Shown here: piece by piece, positions 8,531 to 16,826 of the stretch
Numbering within the stretch: position 1 is the stretch's first letter
Layout of the letters: every line of letters starts with the position of its first letter
Notes under the pieces: generated by a model
Told to the model about the DNA's origin: nothing
The model's input: the letters and a program-made list of their open reading frames with translations, nothing else
The model's database searches: none
Assembly: GCF_024494655.1 (NCBI RefSeq)
Contig: NZ_JANHDL010000001.1
Location: forward strand, 545,747-609,746
Direction of reading: 5' to 3'
Origin: Halorubrum laminariae
GTDB taxonomy: Archaea; Halobacteriota; Halobacteria; Halobacteriales; Haloferacaceae
Length of the DNA: 64,000 bases
Made by a program: the position numbers and the translations under genes

Positions 8531-10387
8531 GTGTCGAGCAGCCTACTGCCGGTCATCGCGACGATACTGGTCTCGGGGCTCGCGGTGCAACTGCTCGCAC
8601 ACCGCCTGCGGGTTCCGAGCGTCGTCTTCTACCTCGTCATCGGCGTGGTGTTGGGACCGGAAGTCATGGGGGTCGTGACGCTCGAAACGTTCGGAAGCGG
8701 ACTGGAGATCGTCGTCGGACTCAGCGTCGCTGTTATCGTCTTCGAGGGCGCATTCGCGCTTGAACTCGACCGGATCCGGCGCGCGTCGACGGTCTCGCTT
8801 CGGCTGGTGACGGTGAGCGCGCTCGTGATGTTCCTCGGAACGGCGGCGGCCGTCCGGACCTTCGAGGGAGCCACATGGGAGATCGCGCTGCTCATCGGCG
8901 CGCTGCTCGTGGCGACCGGGCCAACGGTCATCACGCCGATCCTCGATGTCGTCCGCGTCAGAGACCACGTCGCGACGGCGCTCGAAACGGAGGGGATAAT
9001 CAACGACGTGACGGCCGCGATCGTCGCGGTGGTCATCTTCGAGACGCTGCTGCTCGACGACCTCGGCGTCCAAGCGACCGTCGGCGCGTTTCTCCAGCGG
9101 TTCGGCGTCGGCGTGGGGGCCGGGGTGCTGGCGACGGGGATCATCTACCTGCTCTTGGAAAGCGACCTTGTCCCGGAGCGAGACGTGCAGGCCTCGCAGT
9201 TCCTTGTGTTGGCGGCGGCGGTCGGATCGTTCGGGGCCGCCGAGGCCGTCGCCGCCGAGGCCGGGATCGCGGCCGCGGCGACGAGCGGACTGATGCTCGG
9301 GAACCTCGACATCGACAACCGCGAGGAGATCGAGCGGTTCGCCCAGAACACGACGCTCATCGTGCTGTCGTTCGTGTTTATCTCGCTCGCCGCGCTGATA
9401 GACGTGGCCGCGATCCGCAGCCTCGGCCTCGGCGCGGTCGCACTCGTGGCTGTGATCATGCTCGTGCTCCGGCCGCTCGGCGCGCTCATCGCGACCGCCG
9501 GAGTCGAGCGGTTCACATGGCCGGAGCGGCTGTTCATCGCGGGGGTCGGTCCCCGCGGAATCATCCCGGCGAGCGTGGCGACGCTGTTTGCGATCGAACT
9601 GGAGTTGGCGGGGAACATCGCGGCCGGGCAACTGCTCGTCGGGACGGTGTTCGCCGTCATCTTCGCGACGGTCGCGATCGAGGCCGGACTCGCGCGACAG
9701 ATCGGCGACGTTCTCGGAGTGACACCAATGCGCACGATAATCGTCGGCGGCGGCCGGATCGGCCGGGCGCTCGCCACACGACTGGAGAACCGAGGGGAGT
9801 ACGTCGTCATCGTCGAACGCGACGGAAACGAAGTCGAACGAGCGCGGGCCGACGGGTTCACCGTACACGAGGGGGACGGCAGCGACGCGGAGGCGCTGCG
9901 CGGCGCGCGCGTCGACGAGGCGAAGCGCTTCGTCGCGACGACGGCGGACGACGACATCAACCTGCTCGCGTGTCAGCTCGCGAAGACGAAGTTCGGCGTC
10001 GACGCGGTGTATGCGCGGGTGAACGACCCGACGAACGTCGACGCCTTCGAGAGCGTCGGAGTGACGCCGATCGACTCGGCGACGGCGACCGCCGTGGCGA
10101 TCGACGACGAGATCGAGCGGCCAGCACTGGCCCACTGGATGAACGAACTCGGCGACGATCACGATGTACAGGAGGTCGAGGTGACCTCCGAGAAGCTCGC
10201 CGGCAAGAGCATTCGCGACCTCAACGCGGAGATTCCCGACGGAACCTTCGTCGCCGTCGTCAGTCGCGACGGCGAGAACCACGTCCCCTCCGCGGACAGC
10301 GTGTTGGAGTACGGTGACCACGTTACCTTCATCGGCGACACCGACGCCGTCAGGCAGGCTATGAACCGCTTCCACCCGCACGACTGA
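8531..10387 (+). CDS. NhaP/CPA1-type Na+(K+)/H+ antiporter fused to TrkA-N and TrkA-C domains
   Basis: 618-residue membrane antiporter of the cation:proton antiporter superfamily, start GTG at 8531. Residues 1-395 hold about 12 membrane helices with VVFYLVIGVVLGPEVMG, a TGPTVITPIL block and the EGIINDVTAAI helix that carries the ion-binding Asp of this family. From residue 400 (RTIIVGGGRIGRALATRLEN) comes a Rossmann-type TrkA-N/RCK domain with the GxGxxG motif, then a TrkA-C domain to the end. RCK domains gate transport by nucleotide or ligand binding. Expected role is sodium extrusion or potassium/pH balance in a salt-in organism. Stands alone, divergent from the urt operon. Confidence 0.9.
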   Translation: MSSSLLPVIATILVSGLAVQLLAHRLRVPSVVFYLVIGVVLGPEVMGVVTLETFGSGLEIVVGLSVAVIVFEGAFALELDRIRRASTVSLRLVTVSALVMFLGTAAAVRTFEGATWEIALLIGALLVATGPTVITPILDVVRVRDHVATALETEGIINDVTAAIVAVVIFETLLLDDLGVQATVGAFLQRFGVGVGAGVLATGIIYLLLESDLVPERDVQASQFLVLAAAVGSFGAAEAVAAEAGIAAAATSGLMLGNLDIDNREEIERFAQNTTLIVLSFVFISLAALIDVAAIRSLGLGAVALVAVIMLVLRPLGALIATAGVERFTWPERLFIAGVGPRGIIPASVATLFAIELELAGNIAAGQLLVGTVFAVIFATVAIEAGLARQIGDVLGVTPMRTIIVGGGRIGRALATRLENRGEYVVIVERDGNEVERARADGFTVHEGDGSDAEALRGARVDEAKRFVATTADDDINLLACQLAKTKFGVDAVYARVNDPTNVDAFESVGVTPIDSATATAVAIDDEIERPALAHWMNELGDDHDVQEVEVTSEKLAGKSIRDLNAEIPDGTFVAVVSRDGENHVPSADSVLEYGDHVTFIGDTDAVRQAMNRFHPHD

Positions 10388-10451
10388 TCGAGTCCCGGCG
10401 GCGTTCTTGTCAGGGTCCGGGTAGTTCGAGCACATCACGGAACGATCCGGA

Positions 10452-10946
10452 GCGTCCTGACGGAGTCCTGCGCGAGCGGGGCGAGGGTGACCGAAGGAAC
10501 CCTCGAAGTGAGCGGCGAAGCCGCAAACGAGCGAGCGCAGGGCACGTCAGGACGCTCACTTTGCGGCTGTCTCACTTCGTTCGACAGCCGCGGCGTTCGG
10601 TCCTGACGGAGATTTGAATTCACTCGCTGCTCAAGTCTCCGCGGAGTTTTCGGACGCACGCACGGCTTGCGTTGCTCGCCGTTTGGTGTGTCCGAAAACG
10701 TCCTGACGGAGTCCTGCGCGAGCGAAGCGAGCGCAGGGCACGTCAGGGCGCGAACACCGAAGCAGGCGCTCCGCTTCGCGGAGCGTCTGCGAGAAGTGAG
10801 CGTCCTGACGGAGATTTGAACTCAAAAAGACGGTCCGGGTCGCTCACTTCGTTCGCTCCCCGGCTGCGACTTTTCTGCTCAAATCTCCACGGAGTTTCTT
10901 TCAGTACGTGCTGCTCGCTCCGCTCGCAGCGTAGTACTGAAAGAAA
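10452..10946. repeat. Array of tRNA-Arg tail copies and perfect hairpins next to tRNA-Arg
   Basis: Non-coding. The 3' end of the tRNA-Arg gene (GTCCTGACGGAGATTTGAA, 10948-10966) recurs in direct orientation at 10600-10618 and, identical over 22 nt, at 10802-10823. Inverted partial copies lie at about 10630-10646 and 10879-10893. Truncated copies start two hairpins: 10452-10462 pairs with 10545-10555 (11 bp), and 10702-10708 pairs with 10741-10747 around further stems. Two unrelated perfect stems abut the tails: 10646-10655 with 10690-10699 (10 bp) and 10894-10907 with 10934-10947 (14 bp), the latter ending exactly at the tRNA 3' base. Loops carry GCTCGCTCCGCTCGC-like runs. Similar modules occur at other tRNA loci here. 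Origin unknown; repeated integration at the tRNA or a hairpin element family are both possible. Confidence 0.75.
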
Positions 10947-11019
10947 CGTCCTGACGGAGATTTGAACTCCGGTCCCTGGCTCCGCAAGCCAAGAGGATAG
11001 TCCACTACCCTACCAGGAC
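10947..11019 (-). tRNA. tRNA-Arg (GCG)
   Basis: Complete cloverleaf of 73 nt on the minus strand without CCA. Acceptor GTCCTGG pairs with TCAGGAC; D arm GGGT/ATCC; anticodon loop TTGCGGA gives anticodon GCG (codon CGC); T loop TTCAAAT on a CGGAG/CTCCG stem. A box A-like CTTAAG lies on the minus strand near 11042-11048, about 28 nt upstream. Confidence 0.95.
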
Positions 11020-11351
11020 TCAATACGACGTACCGCGGTGGAACTTAAGACGGTTACGGTCCACAGGTCCCGTGGCGGACGGTCGCACGCGTCGGGGGCG
11101 AGACGAATATCTATACCGCATGTTGACAGATCCGAGACGATGGCGGTTTGGGTGGAATAGACGAGGACACGGGGCGGTCGAATCCGGACTGCACACCTTT
11201 TGTATCGGCGGGAACCACGAACGGGTATGACGAGGCTTCGACCCGCGATATCGGCACCGCGGAACCGGTCGGGACTGGAGAGTCGTTCGGTCGCGAGACC
11301 CCGACAAGGACAACGCTTATCGGCGGGCTCGACAACCGAGGAGGTACGCGT
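11020..11351. other. Intergenic region with tRNA-Arg and rpa2 promoters
   Basis: Holds the minus-strand tRNA promoter (about 11045) and, for rpa2, a CTTATCGG box near 11319 plus a GAGGAGGT ribosome site at about 11339-11346. The rpa2 frame stays open upstream to 11148, but this stretch lacks the family's N-terminus and is treated as non-coding. Confidence 0.5.
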
Positions 11352-12845
11352 ATGGGAGTGATAGAGGACGTCTACGAGGATCTCGACACCGACGTCGAGT
11401 TTGAGGAGTTCGAGGCGGCCGTCGAAGACAAAGTCGAGCAGATGGGCGGGCTCGCGGACGACGAGACCGCCGCGATGCTCATCGCCCACGAGCTCCGCGA
11501 CGAGGAGGCTGACACGATCGCCGATATCGAGCCCGGCATGAACGACGTGAAGTTCCTCGGGAAGGTGACGTCCATCGGCGAGATCCGGACGTTCGACCGC
11601 GACGACGAGGACGCGGAGGAGGGCCGCGTCTGCAACGTCGACGTGGCCGACGCGTCCGGCTCCGTGCGGGTCGCGCTCTGGGACGACATGGCGGCGGCGG
11701 CCGAAGAGGAGTTGGAAGTCGGGCAGGTGCTCCGCGTCATGGGCCGGCCGAAAGAGGGGTACAGCGGACTCGAAGTGAGCGCGGACAAGGTCGAACCCGA
11801 CGAGGACGCCGAGGTCGACGTGCAGGTGCTCGACACCTACCGTGTCGAGGATCTCTCGCTCGGTGCCTCCGACGTCGACCTCGTCGGACGGGTTCTCGAC
11901 ACCGACTCGGTCCGCACGTTCGATCGCGACGACGGCAGCGAAGGGCGCGTCGCGAACCTCACCGTCGGCGACGAGACCGGCCGGGTCCGGATCACGCTGT
12001 GGGACGACAAGGCGGACCTCACGGACGAGTTCACTGCCGGTGAGACAGTCGAGATCGGCGACGGCTACGTCCGCGAGCGCGACGGCGATCTGGAGTTGCA
12101 CGTCGGCGACCGCGGCACCGTCGAGCGCGTTGACGAAGACATCGAGTACGTCCCCGAGACGACCGACATCGCCGACGTAGAGATCGGACAGACCGTCGAT
12201 ATCGGCGGGGGAATCATCGAGACGGACCCGAAGCGGACGTTCGATCGCGACGACGGCAGCGAGGGACAGGTCCGGAACGTCCGGATCAAAGACGAGACGG
12301 GCGAGATCCGCGTCGCGCTGTGGGGAGACAAGGCCGATCGAGATATCGAGCTGGCGGACCGCGTCGTCTTCACGGATGTGGAAATCCAAGACGGCTGGCA
12401 AGATGACCTCGAGGCGTCGGCGAACTGGCGATCGACTGTCGCCGTCCTCGACGGCAAGGCGGGATCGGCCGGCGACGGCACGGAACCGGGGAGTTCGGGG
12501 GGAGACGGCAGGAGTCCGGACGGGAATGAGACCGGACTCGACGCGTTCGGAGATGCGAGCGACGAGGGCGACACCGACAGCGTTGCCGACAGCGGAACGG
12601 ATACTGACACCGCAGCCGATGCCGTGGCCGCCAACGGCGGTGCGGCGGCCGCGACGGCGGAGCGCACGGACGGCGACGAGATCGAGTTCACCGGGACAGT
12701 CGTCCAGACTGGCGATCCCGTCGTGTTGGACGACGGGCAACAGACAAAACGCATCGAAACGGACGCGAGCCTCCGGCTCGGCGAAGAGATCACCGTCCGC
12801 GGTGCGGAGCGGGACGGAACGATCCAAGCCGAGGACGTGTTCTGA
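11352..12845 (+). CDS. rpa2: Single-stranded DNA-binding protein Rpa2 (RPA-like, multiple OB folds)
   Basis: Binds ssDNA during replication and repair. 497 residues from ATG 11352, chosen for the GAGGAGGT site before it and the MGVIEDVYEDLD start shared by haloarchaeal Rpa2. Three clear OB repeats each carry a RTFDRDD...GRV..(V/L).V.D.(T/S)G.(V/I)R(V/I).LWDD-like block (about residues 60-150, 175-270, 280-370). A Gly/Asp-rich linker follows, then a fourth short OB-like unit EFTGTVVQTGDPVVLDDG at the C-terminus. The order rpa2-hstA-hda is, from memory, the same as in Haloferax volcanii (HVO_0519-0522 region). Confidence 0.88.
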   Translation: MGVIEDVYEDLDTDVEFEEFEAAVEDKVEQMGGLADDETAAMLIAHELRDEEADTIADIEPGMNDVKFLGKVTSIGEIRTFDRDDEDAEEGRVCNVDVADASGSVRVALWDDMAAAAEEELEVGQVLRVMGRPKEGYSGLEVSADKVEPDEDAEVDVQVLDTYRVEDLSLGASDVDLVGRVLDTDSVRTFDRDDGSEGRVANLTVGDETGRVRITLWDDKADLTDEFTAGETVEIGDGYVRERDGDLELHVGDRGTVERVDEDIEYVPETTDIADVEIGQTVDIGGGIIETDPKRTFDRDDGSEGQVRNVRIKDETGEIRVALWGDKADRDIELADRVVFTDVEIQDGWQDDLEASANWRSTVAVLDGKAGSAGDGTEPGSSGGDGRSPDGNETGLDAFGDASDEGDTDSVADSGTDTDTAADAVAANGGAAAATAERTDGDEIEFTGTVVQTGDPVVLDDGQQTKRIETDASLRLGEEITVRGAERDGTIQAEDVF

Positions 12846-12938
12846 CCGAGTGGCGAAACGATCCGATGCACCGCACACCGATCGTGGGAGACGCCGGTAA
12901 CGGAAAGCGTTATACGGTCCACGGACGCGACTGTGTGT

Positions 12939-13370
12939 ATGAGTGTCGAGTTGCCGTTCGCGCCGGTCGACGGGATCATCCGGCGGAACGCGGGGGAGCT
13001 CCGCGTCAGCGCGGACGCCGCCGAGGAGTTGGCCCGTCGGATCCAGTCGCACGGCGCGGATCTGGCGATCGACGCGGCCGAACGCGCAACCGAAGACGGA
13101 CGAAAAACGCTGATGGCGTCGGATTTCGGGGTCGAGCAAGTGATCGACCGCGAGGCGCTCACGCTGCCAGTCGCGCCCATCGACCGGATCGCGCGGCTGC
13201 GCATCGACGATCGGTACCGAGTCGGCGTCAATGCGCGGATCGCACTGGCCGATATTTTGGAGGATTACGCCGACAACGTCGCGAGCGCGGCCGCAACGCT
13301 CGCGCGCCACGCCGACAGACGGACCGTACAGGCCGAGGACATCGAGACGTACTTCGCACTGTTCGAGTAG
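12939..13370 (+). CDS. hstA: Archaeal histone, fused tandem doublet
   Basis: DNA-packaging protein of 143 residues with two histone folds in one chain, the haloarchaeal arrangement. Fold one (residues 4-66): LPFAPVDGIIRRNAG, RVSADAAEELARRIQ, LMASDFGV. Fold two (75-143): LPVAPIDRIARLRI, RVGVNARIALADILEDYA, TVQAEDIETYF. The doublet mimics a histone dimer. ATG 12939 is used instead of the GTG two codons earlier; a TTATACGG box at about 12910-12917 gives leaderless spacing to it. The stop codon is followed directly, with no gap, by the deacetylase gene. Confidence 0.95.
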   Translation: MSVELPFAPVDGIIRRNAGELRVSADAAEELARRIQSHGADLAIDAAERATEDGRKTLMASDFGVEQVIDREALTLPVAPIDRIARLRIDDRYRVGVNARIALADILEDYADNVASAAATLARHADRRTVQAEDIETYFALFE

Positions 13371-14375
13371 ATGCGGTTCGGCTACAGTGAGCGGTGTCTC
13401 GAACATGATACGGGCGAGAGACACCCGGAAAACCCGGACCGGCTGCGCGCGATCCGACGTGGGTTGACGAAACGGCACGGCGTCGAGTACGTCGATGCCG
13501 AACCCGCGACCCGCGAGGACGTGATCGCCGTCCACGACGCGGAGTACGTCGACGAACTGGAGTCGTTCCTCGACGACGGCGGCGGAAGTTGGGACCCAGA
13601 CACCGTCGCGAGCGAGGGGACGTGGGACGCCGCGCTCACCTCGGCCGGGCTCGCGCAGTGGGCGGCGCAGGCTGCGCTCGACGGGTCGAACGGTCGGAAC
13701 ACGCCGTTCGCGATCGGTCGCCCGCCCGGGCATCATGCGGTCACCGACGACGCGATGGGATTCTGCTTTTTCAACAACGCGGCCGTCGCGGCCCAAACCG
13801 TCCTCGATCGAGGGGCCGCGGACCGCGTTGCGGTCTTCGACTGGGACGTCCATCACGGCAACGGTACGCAGGACATCTTCTACGACCGGGAAGACGTTCT
13901 CTACGCGTCGATACACGAAGACGGACTCTACCCCGACACGGGAGCGCTCGAAGAGGTCGGTGAGGGTGTCGGCGAAGGGACGACGATGAACCTCCCGCTC
14001 GCCGCGGGCGCTGGCGACGCCGACTACTGCTACGCCATCGACGAGGCAATCACGCCGGCACTGGAGCGGTTCGATCCGGACCTCGTGATCGTCTCGGCCG
14101 GGTTCGACGCGCACCGCCACGACCCGATCTCGCGGATGCGCGTCTCCTCGGAAGGGTACGCGCTGATGACCGATCGAATCCGGTCGATCTCCGACGACAT
14201 CGGAGCCGCCGACGCCTACGTGCTCGAAGGTGGCTACGGACTCGACACCCTCGCAGAGGGAGTCTCGATGGTTCACGAGACGTATGACGGCCGGACACCC
14301 GTCGGCGACGAGGACGACCCCGACGAGAAGACGAAGTCGATCGTCACGGAGCTACGCTCGCTACTGGATCTTTGA
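13371..14375 (+). CDS. Histone deacetylase-family zinc amidohydrolase (AcuC/HdaI-like)
   Basis: Removes acetyl or similar groups from lysines or small amines; 334 residues. Hallmarks in order: RPPGHHAVTDDAMGFCFFNN with the catalytic His pair, FDWDVHHGNGTQDIFY with zinc ligands Asp and His, IHEDGLYPDTG, SAGFDAHRHDP with the third zinc Asp, and LEGGYGLDTLAEGV. All catalytic residues are present. Its ATG follows the histone stop with no spacing, so both come from one message, making the histone an attractive but unproven substrate. Other candidates are acetyl-polyamines or acetylated metabolic enzymes. Confidence 0.93.
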   Translation: MRFGYSERCLEHDTGERHPENPDRLRAIRRGLTKRHGVEYVDAEPATREDVIAVHDAEYVDELESFLDDGGGSWDPDTVASEGTWDAALTSAGLAQWAAQAALDGSNGRNTPFAIGRPPGHHAVTDDAMGFCFFNNAAVAAQTVLDRGAADRVAVFDWDVHHGNGTQDIFYDREDVLYASIHEDGLYPDTGALEEVGEGVGEGTTMNLPLAAGAGDADYCYAIDEAITPALERFDPDLVIVSAGFDAHRHDPISRMRVSSEGYALMTDRIRSISDDIGAADAYVLEGGYGLDTLAEGVSMVHETYDGRTPVGDEDDPDEKTKSIVTELRSLLDL

Positions 14376-14390
14376 CCCCCCGCGCAACGC

Positions 14391-14540
14391 GGGCCCGGTG
14401 CGGGATTTGAACCGGAATCGGACGTGCTCGCTCCCGTCGGTCGCTGCGCGCGACTGATAGGGTTCAAATTCACTGGCGCTTTGCTGTCGCAGAACTTACT
14501 CGTCGCTTCGCTCCTCGTTCGTTGTTGCGACAGCGAAAGA
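14391..14540. repeat. Degenerate tRNA-Asp tail copy plus hairpin downstream of tRNA-Asp
   Basis: A copy of the tRNA-Asp 3' end (GCCCGGTGCGGGATTTGAAC) begins at 14391, and an inverted tail, GGTTCAAATT, lies at 14461-14470. Next comes a hairpin whose GCTGTCGCA arm (14483-14491) pairs with TGCGACAGC (14526-14534), a few bases from the 3' end of the tRNA at 14541. The loop is a CTCGTCGCTTCGCTCCTCGTTCG-type run. Same order of parts as the tRNA-Arg array. Confidence 0.65.
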
Positions 14541-14613
14541 CGCCCGGAGCGGGATTTGAACCCGCGTCACGACCGTGACAGGGTCGTATGATGGGCCACT
14601 ACACCATCCGGGC
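14541..14613 (-). tRNA. tRNA-Asp (GTC), copy 1
   Basis: 73 nt minus-strand cloverleaf: acceptor GCCCGGA/TCCGGGC, anticodon loop CTGTCAC giving GTC, T loop TTCAAAT. Identical to copy 2, 29 nt upstream on the same strand, and probably transcribed with it. Confidence 0.96.
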
Positions 14614-14642
14614 AAACAGCGACAATGCCCCGAAACAGGGAA

Positions 14643-14715
14643 CGCCCGGAGCGGGATTTGAACCCGCGTCACGACCGTGACAGGGTCGTATGATGGGCCA
14701 CTACACCATCCGGGC
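14643..14715 (-). tRNA. tRNA-Asp (GTC), copy 2
   Basis: 73 nt, identical to the gene at 14541-14613. A minus-strand TTATTT box near 14745-14750 lies about 32 nt upstream and probably drives both copies. Confidence 0.96.
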
Positions 14716-15035
14716 TTGTCGCACTCGTTCGTACCCCTGTCTGGCAAATAAGGCTTGTCATCGGCGACGACGATGGGGACGGGTGACAGGGAAACCGCGG
14801 GACGGGTTACGTCTGGATCGATTCTCATCCGCCAACGCGAGACGACCGGGAGTGCGAACGGACGAAACAATTCACGTTGGCGGTACCCTTTTGTGTGCGT
14901 CCCGCATGGGTTAGAGTATCGCACGCCCCGTCGTCGTGAGCCGTGCGCGGCGGAGACGCTTGGCAAGCCTTATGACGTTGGCGTATGTATCAAACTGTAG
15001 TATCTCGTGATAGCTTCTCTCAATAACCACCACCC
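14716..15035. other. Intergenic region with promoters of tRNA-Asp and the rpo operon
   Basis: Besides the tRNA promoter, a CTTATGAC box at about 14968-14975 precedes rpoH by about 65 nt, predicting a leader of roughly 40 nt. No convincing gene in the GC-rich middle part. Confidence 0.5.
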
Positions 15036-15263
15036 ATGGTAGACGTAAGCCAACACGAACTCGTCCCGGACCACGTCCTTCTCGACGCCGACGAGATCGA
15101 CGAGGTCCTGGCGGAGTACGACGTGAAGAGAACGGAACTCCCGAAGATCAAACGCACGGATCCCGCGCTCTCCGACGAGGCCGAGGTCGGCGACGTGGTG
15201 AAGATCACGCGAAACTCCCGCACGACCGCGGAAGCGATCGTGTACCGATTAGTCGTCTCATGA
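15036..15263 (+). CDS. rpoH: DNA-directed RNA polymerase subunit H (Rpb5 C-terminal domain)
   Basis: 75-residue archaeal subunit equal to the C-terminal assembly domain of eukaryotic Rpb5. Motifs [20 protein letters not shown] and [22 protein letters not shown] match the family end to end. First gene of the rpoH-B''-B'-A'-A''-nusA-rps12-rps7 cluster; its stop overlaps the rpoB'' start by 4 nt. Confidence 0.97.
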   Translation: MVDVSQHELVPDHVLLDADEIDEVLAEYDVKRTELPKIKRTDPALSDEAEVGDVVKITRNSRTTAEAIVYRLVVS

Positions 15264-16825
15264 ACAGGCAAGACCGACGCGTGGTGTCACGCGAGTACTT
15301 CTCCGACGAACGGCTGGCCGAACACCACTTCCGATCGTTCAACAACTTCCTCGACCGCGGCATGCAGGAAGTGGTCGACGAGAAGGAGCGTATCGAGACC
15401 GACATCGGCGACAAGGAGGGCCAAGAGCCCGTGTACGTCGAACTCGGCGACGTACGGATGGTCACGCCGCGGGTCCGCGAGGCCGACGGCTCCGAGGAGC
15501 TGTTGTACCCGCAAGAGGCGCGGCTGCGAAACATCACCTACTCCGCGCCCGTGTTCATGGAGATGTCCATCGTGCGCGGAGGCGAAGAGGAACCGGAGCA
15601 GGTCGTCGATACGACAGAGACCAAGGTCGGACGGATGCCGATCATGGTCGGATCCGAGAAGTGCAACATGGCGGGCTTCTCCGACGAGGAACTCATCGAC
15701 ATCGGCGAAGACCCCGTCGACCCGGGCGGCTACTTCATCGTCAACGGCTCCGAGCGCGTACTGATGACCTCCGAGGACTTGGCACCGAACAAGATCCTCG
15801 CCGAGTACGACTCGAAATACGGCGACGAGATCCAAGTCGCGAAGACGTTCTCCCAGCGCCGCGGGTACCGCGCGCTCGTCCTCTGCGAACGTAACCGCGA
15901 GGGGCTGCTCGAAGTGTCGTTCCCGTCCGTCTCGGGCTCGATAGACTTCGTTACTCTCGTTCGCGCGCTCGGACTCGAATCGGACGAGGAGATCGTCCAC
16001 CGAGTCTCGGACGACCCGGAGATCGTGAAGTTCATGCTGGAGAACTTAGAGGAAGCCTCGGTCCAGACGACCGAGGGGGCGATCGAGACTCTCGGCGAGC
16101 GCGTCGCCAGCGGTCAGGGGAAAAACTACCAGCTCAAGCGGGCGAACTACGTCATCGACCGCTACCTCCTCCCGCACCTCCACGAGGAGGGCGTCGACGA
16201 GGAGGACGTGCGGATCAACAAGGCGTACTACCTCTGTCGGATGGCCGAGGCGTGTTTCGAACTCGCCTTGGACCGCCGAGAAGCCGACGACAAGGATCAC
16301 TACTCGAACAAGCGGCTGAAGGTCTCTGGCGACCTGATGCGCGACCTGTTCCGCACCGCGCTGAACAAGCTGGCACGCGACGTGAAGTACCAGCTCGAAC
16401 GCGCCAACATGCGGAACCGGCAGCTGACGGTGAACACGGTCGTCCGCTCCGACGTGTTGACCGAACGGCTCGAACACCCGATCGCGACGGGGAACTGGGT
16501 CGGCGGCCGATCCGGCGTCTCCCAGCTGGTCGATCGGACGGATTACATGGGCGTGCTCTCGCACCTACGTCGCCTGCGATCGCCGCTGTCGCGGTCGCAG
16601 CCGCACTTCGAGGCGCGAGACCTCCACGCGACCCAGTGGGGTCGTATCTGTCCCTCCGAGACGCCGGAGGGACCGAACTGCGGGCTCGTGAAGAACTTCG
16701 CGCAGGCGATGGAGCTCTCACAGACGGTCGAGGACGAACAGGGGCTGAAACGAGAACTGGCGTCGATGGGTGTCGAGGGGATTCCCGGCATCGAGGGCGT
16801 CGAACGACAGACGGCGGACGACTAA
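15260..16825 (+). CDS. rpoB2: DNA-directed RNA polymerase subunit B''
   Basis: N-terminal half of the second-largest polymerase subunit, 521 residues. Contains [29 protein letters not shown], the lobe region, and near the end [19 protein letters not shown]...TPEGPNCGL, the strongly conserved Rpb2 block that contacts rifamycin-site equivalents. The split from B' directly after ERQTADD is usual for haloarchaea. The rpoB' ATG follows the stop after one base. Confidence 0.97.
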   Translation: MNRQDRRVVSREYFSDERLAEHHFRSFNNFLDRGMQEVVDEKERIETDIGDKEGQEPVYVELGDVRMVTPRVREADGSEELLYPQEARLRNITYSAPVFMEMSIVRGGEEEPEQVVDTTETKVGRMPIMVGSEKCNMAGFSDEELIDIGEDPVDPGGYFIVNGSERVLMTSEDLAPNKILAEYDSKYGDEIQVAKTFSQRRGYRALVLCERNREGLLEVSFPSVSGSIDFVTLVRALGLESDEEIVHRVSDDPEIVKFMLENLEEASVQTTEGAIETLGERVASGQGKNYQLKRANYVIDRYLLPHLHEEGVDEEDVRINKAYYLCRMAEACFELALDRREADDKDHYSNKRLKVSGDLMRDLFRTALNKLARDVKYQLERANMRNRQLTVNTVVRSDVLTERLEHPIATGNWVGGRSGVSQLVDRTDYMGVLSHLRRLRSPLSRSQPHFEARDLHATQWGRICPSETPEGPNCGLVKNFAQAMELSQTVEDEQGLKRELASMGVEGIPGIEGVERQTADD

Positions 16826-16826
16826 C

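Noticed and set aside
8239..8556. Minus-strand frame with a CPSCG motif and an AT-rich third codon position
   Set aside because: It has no plausible start of its own, runs back over the antiporter start, and only the last 40 residues look protein-like. It may be chance in an AT-rich promoter region.
10388..11019. CRISPR array as an explanation of the repeats near tRNA-Arg
   Set aside because: Repeats are irregularly spaced, some inverted, and match the tRNA tail; no cas genes are nearby.
11010..14276. Very long minus-strand frame (1088 codons) over rpa2, histone and deacetylase
   Set aside because: Arg/Val-rich antisense frame typical of GC-rich genes; all three plus-strand genes have strong family motifs.
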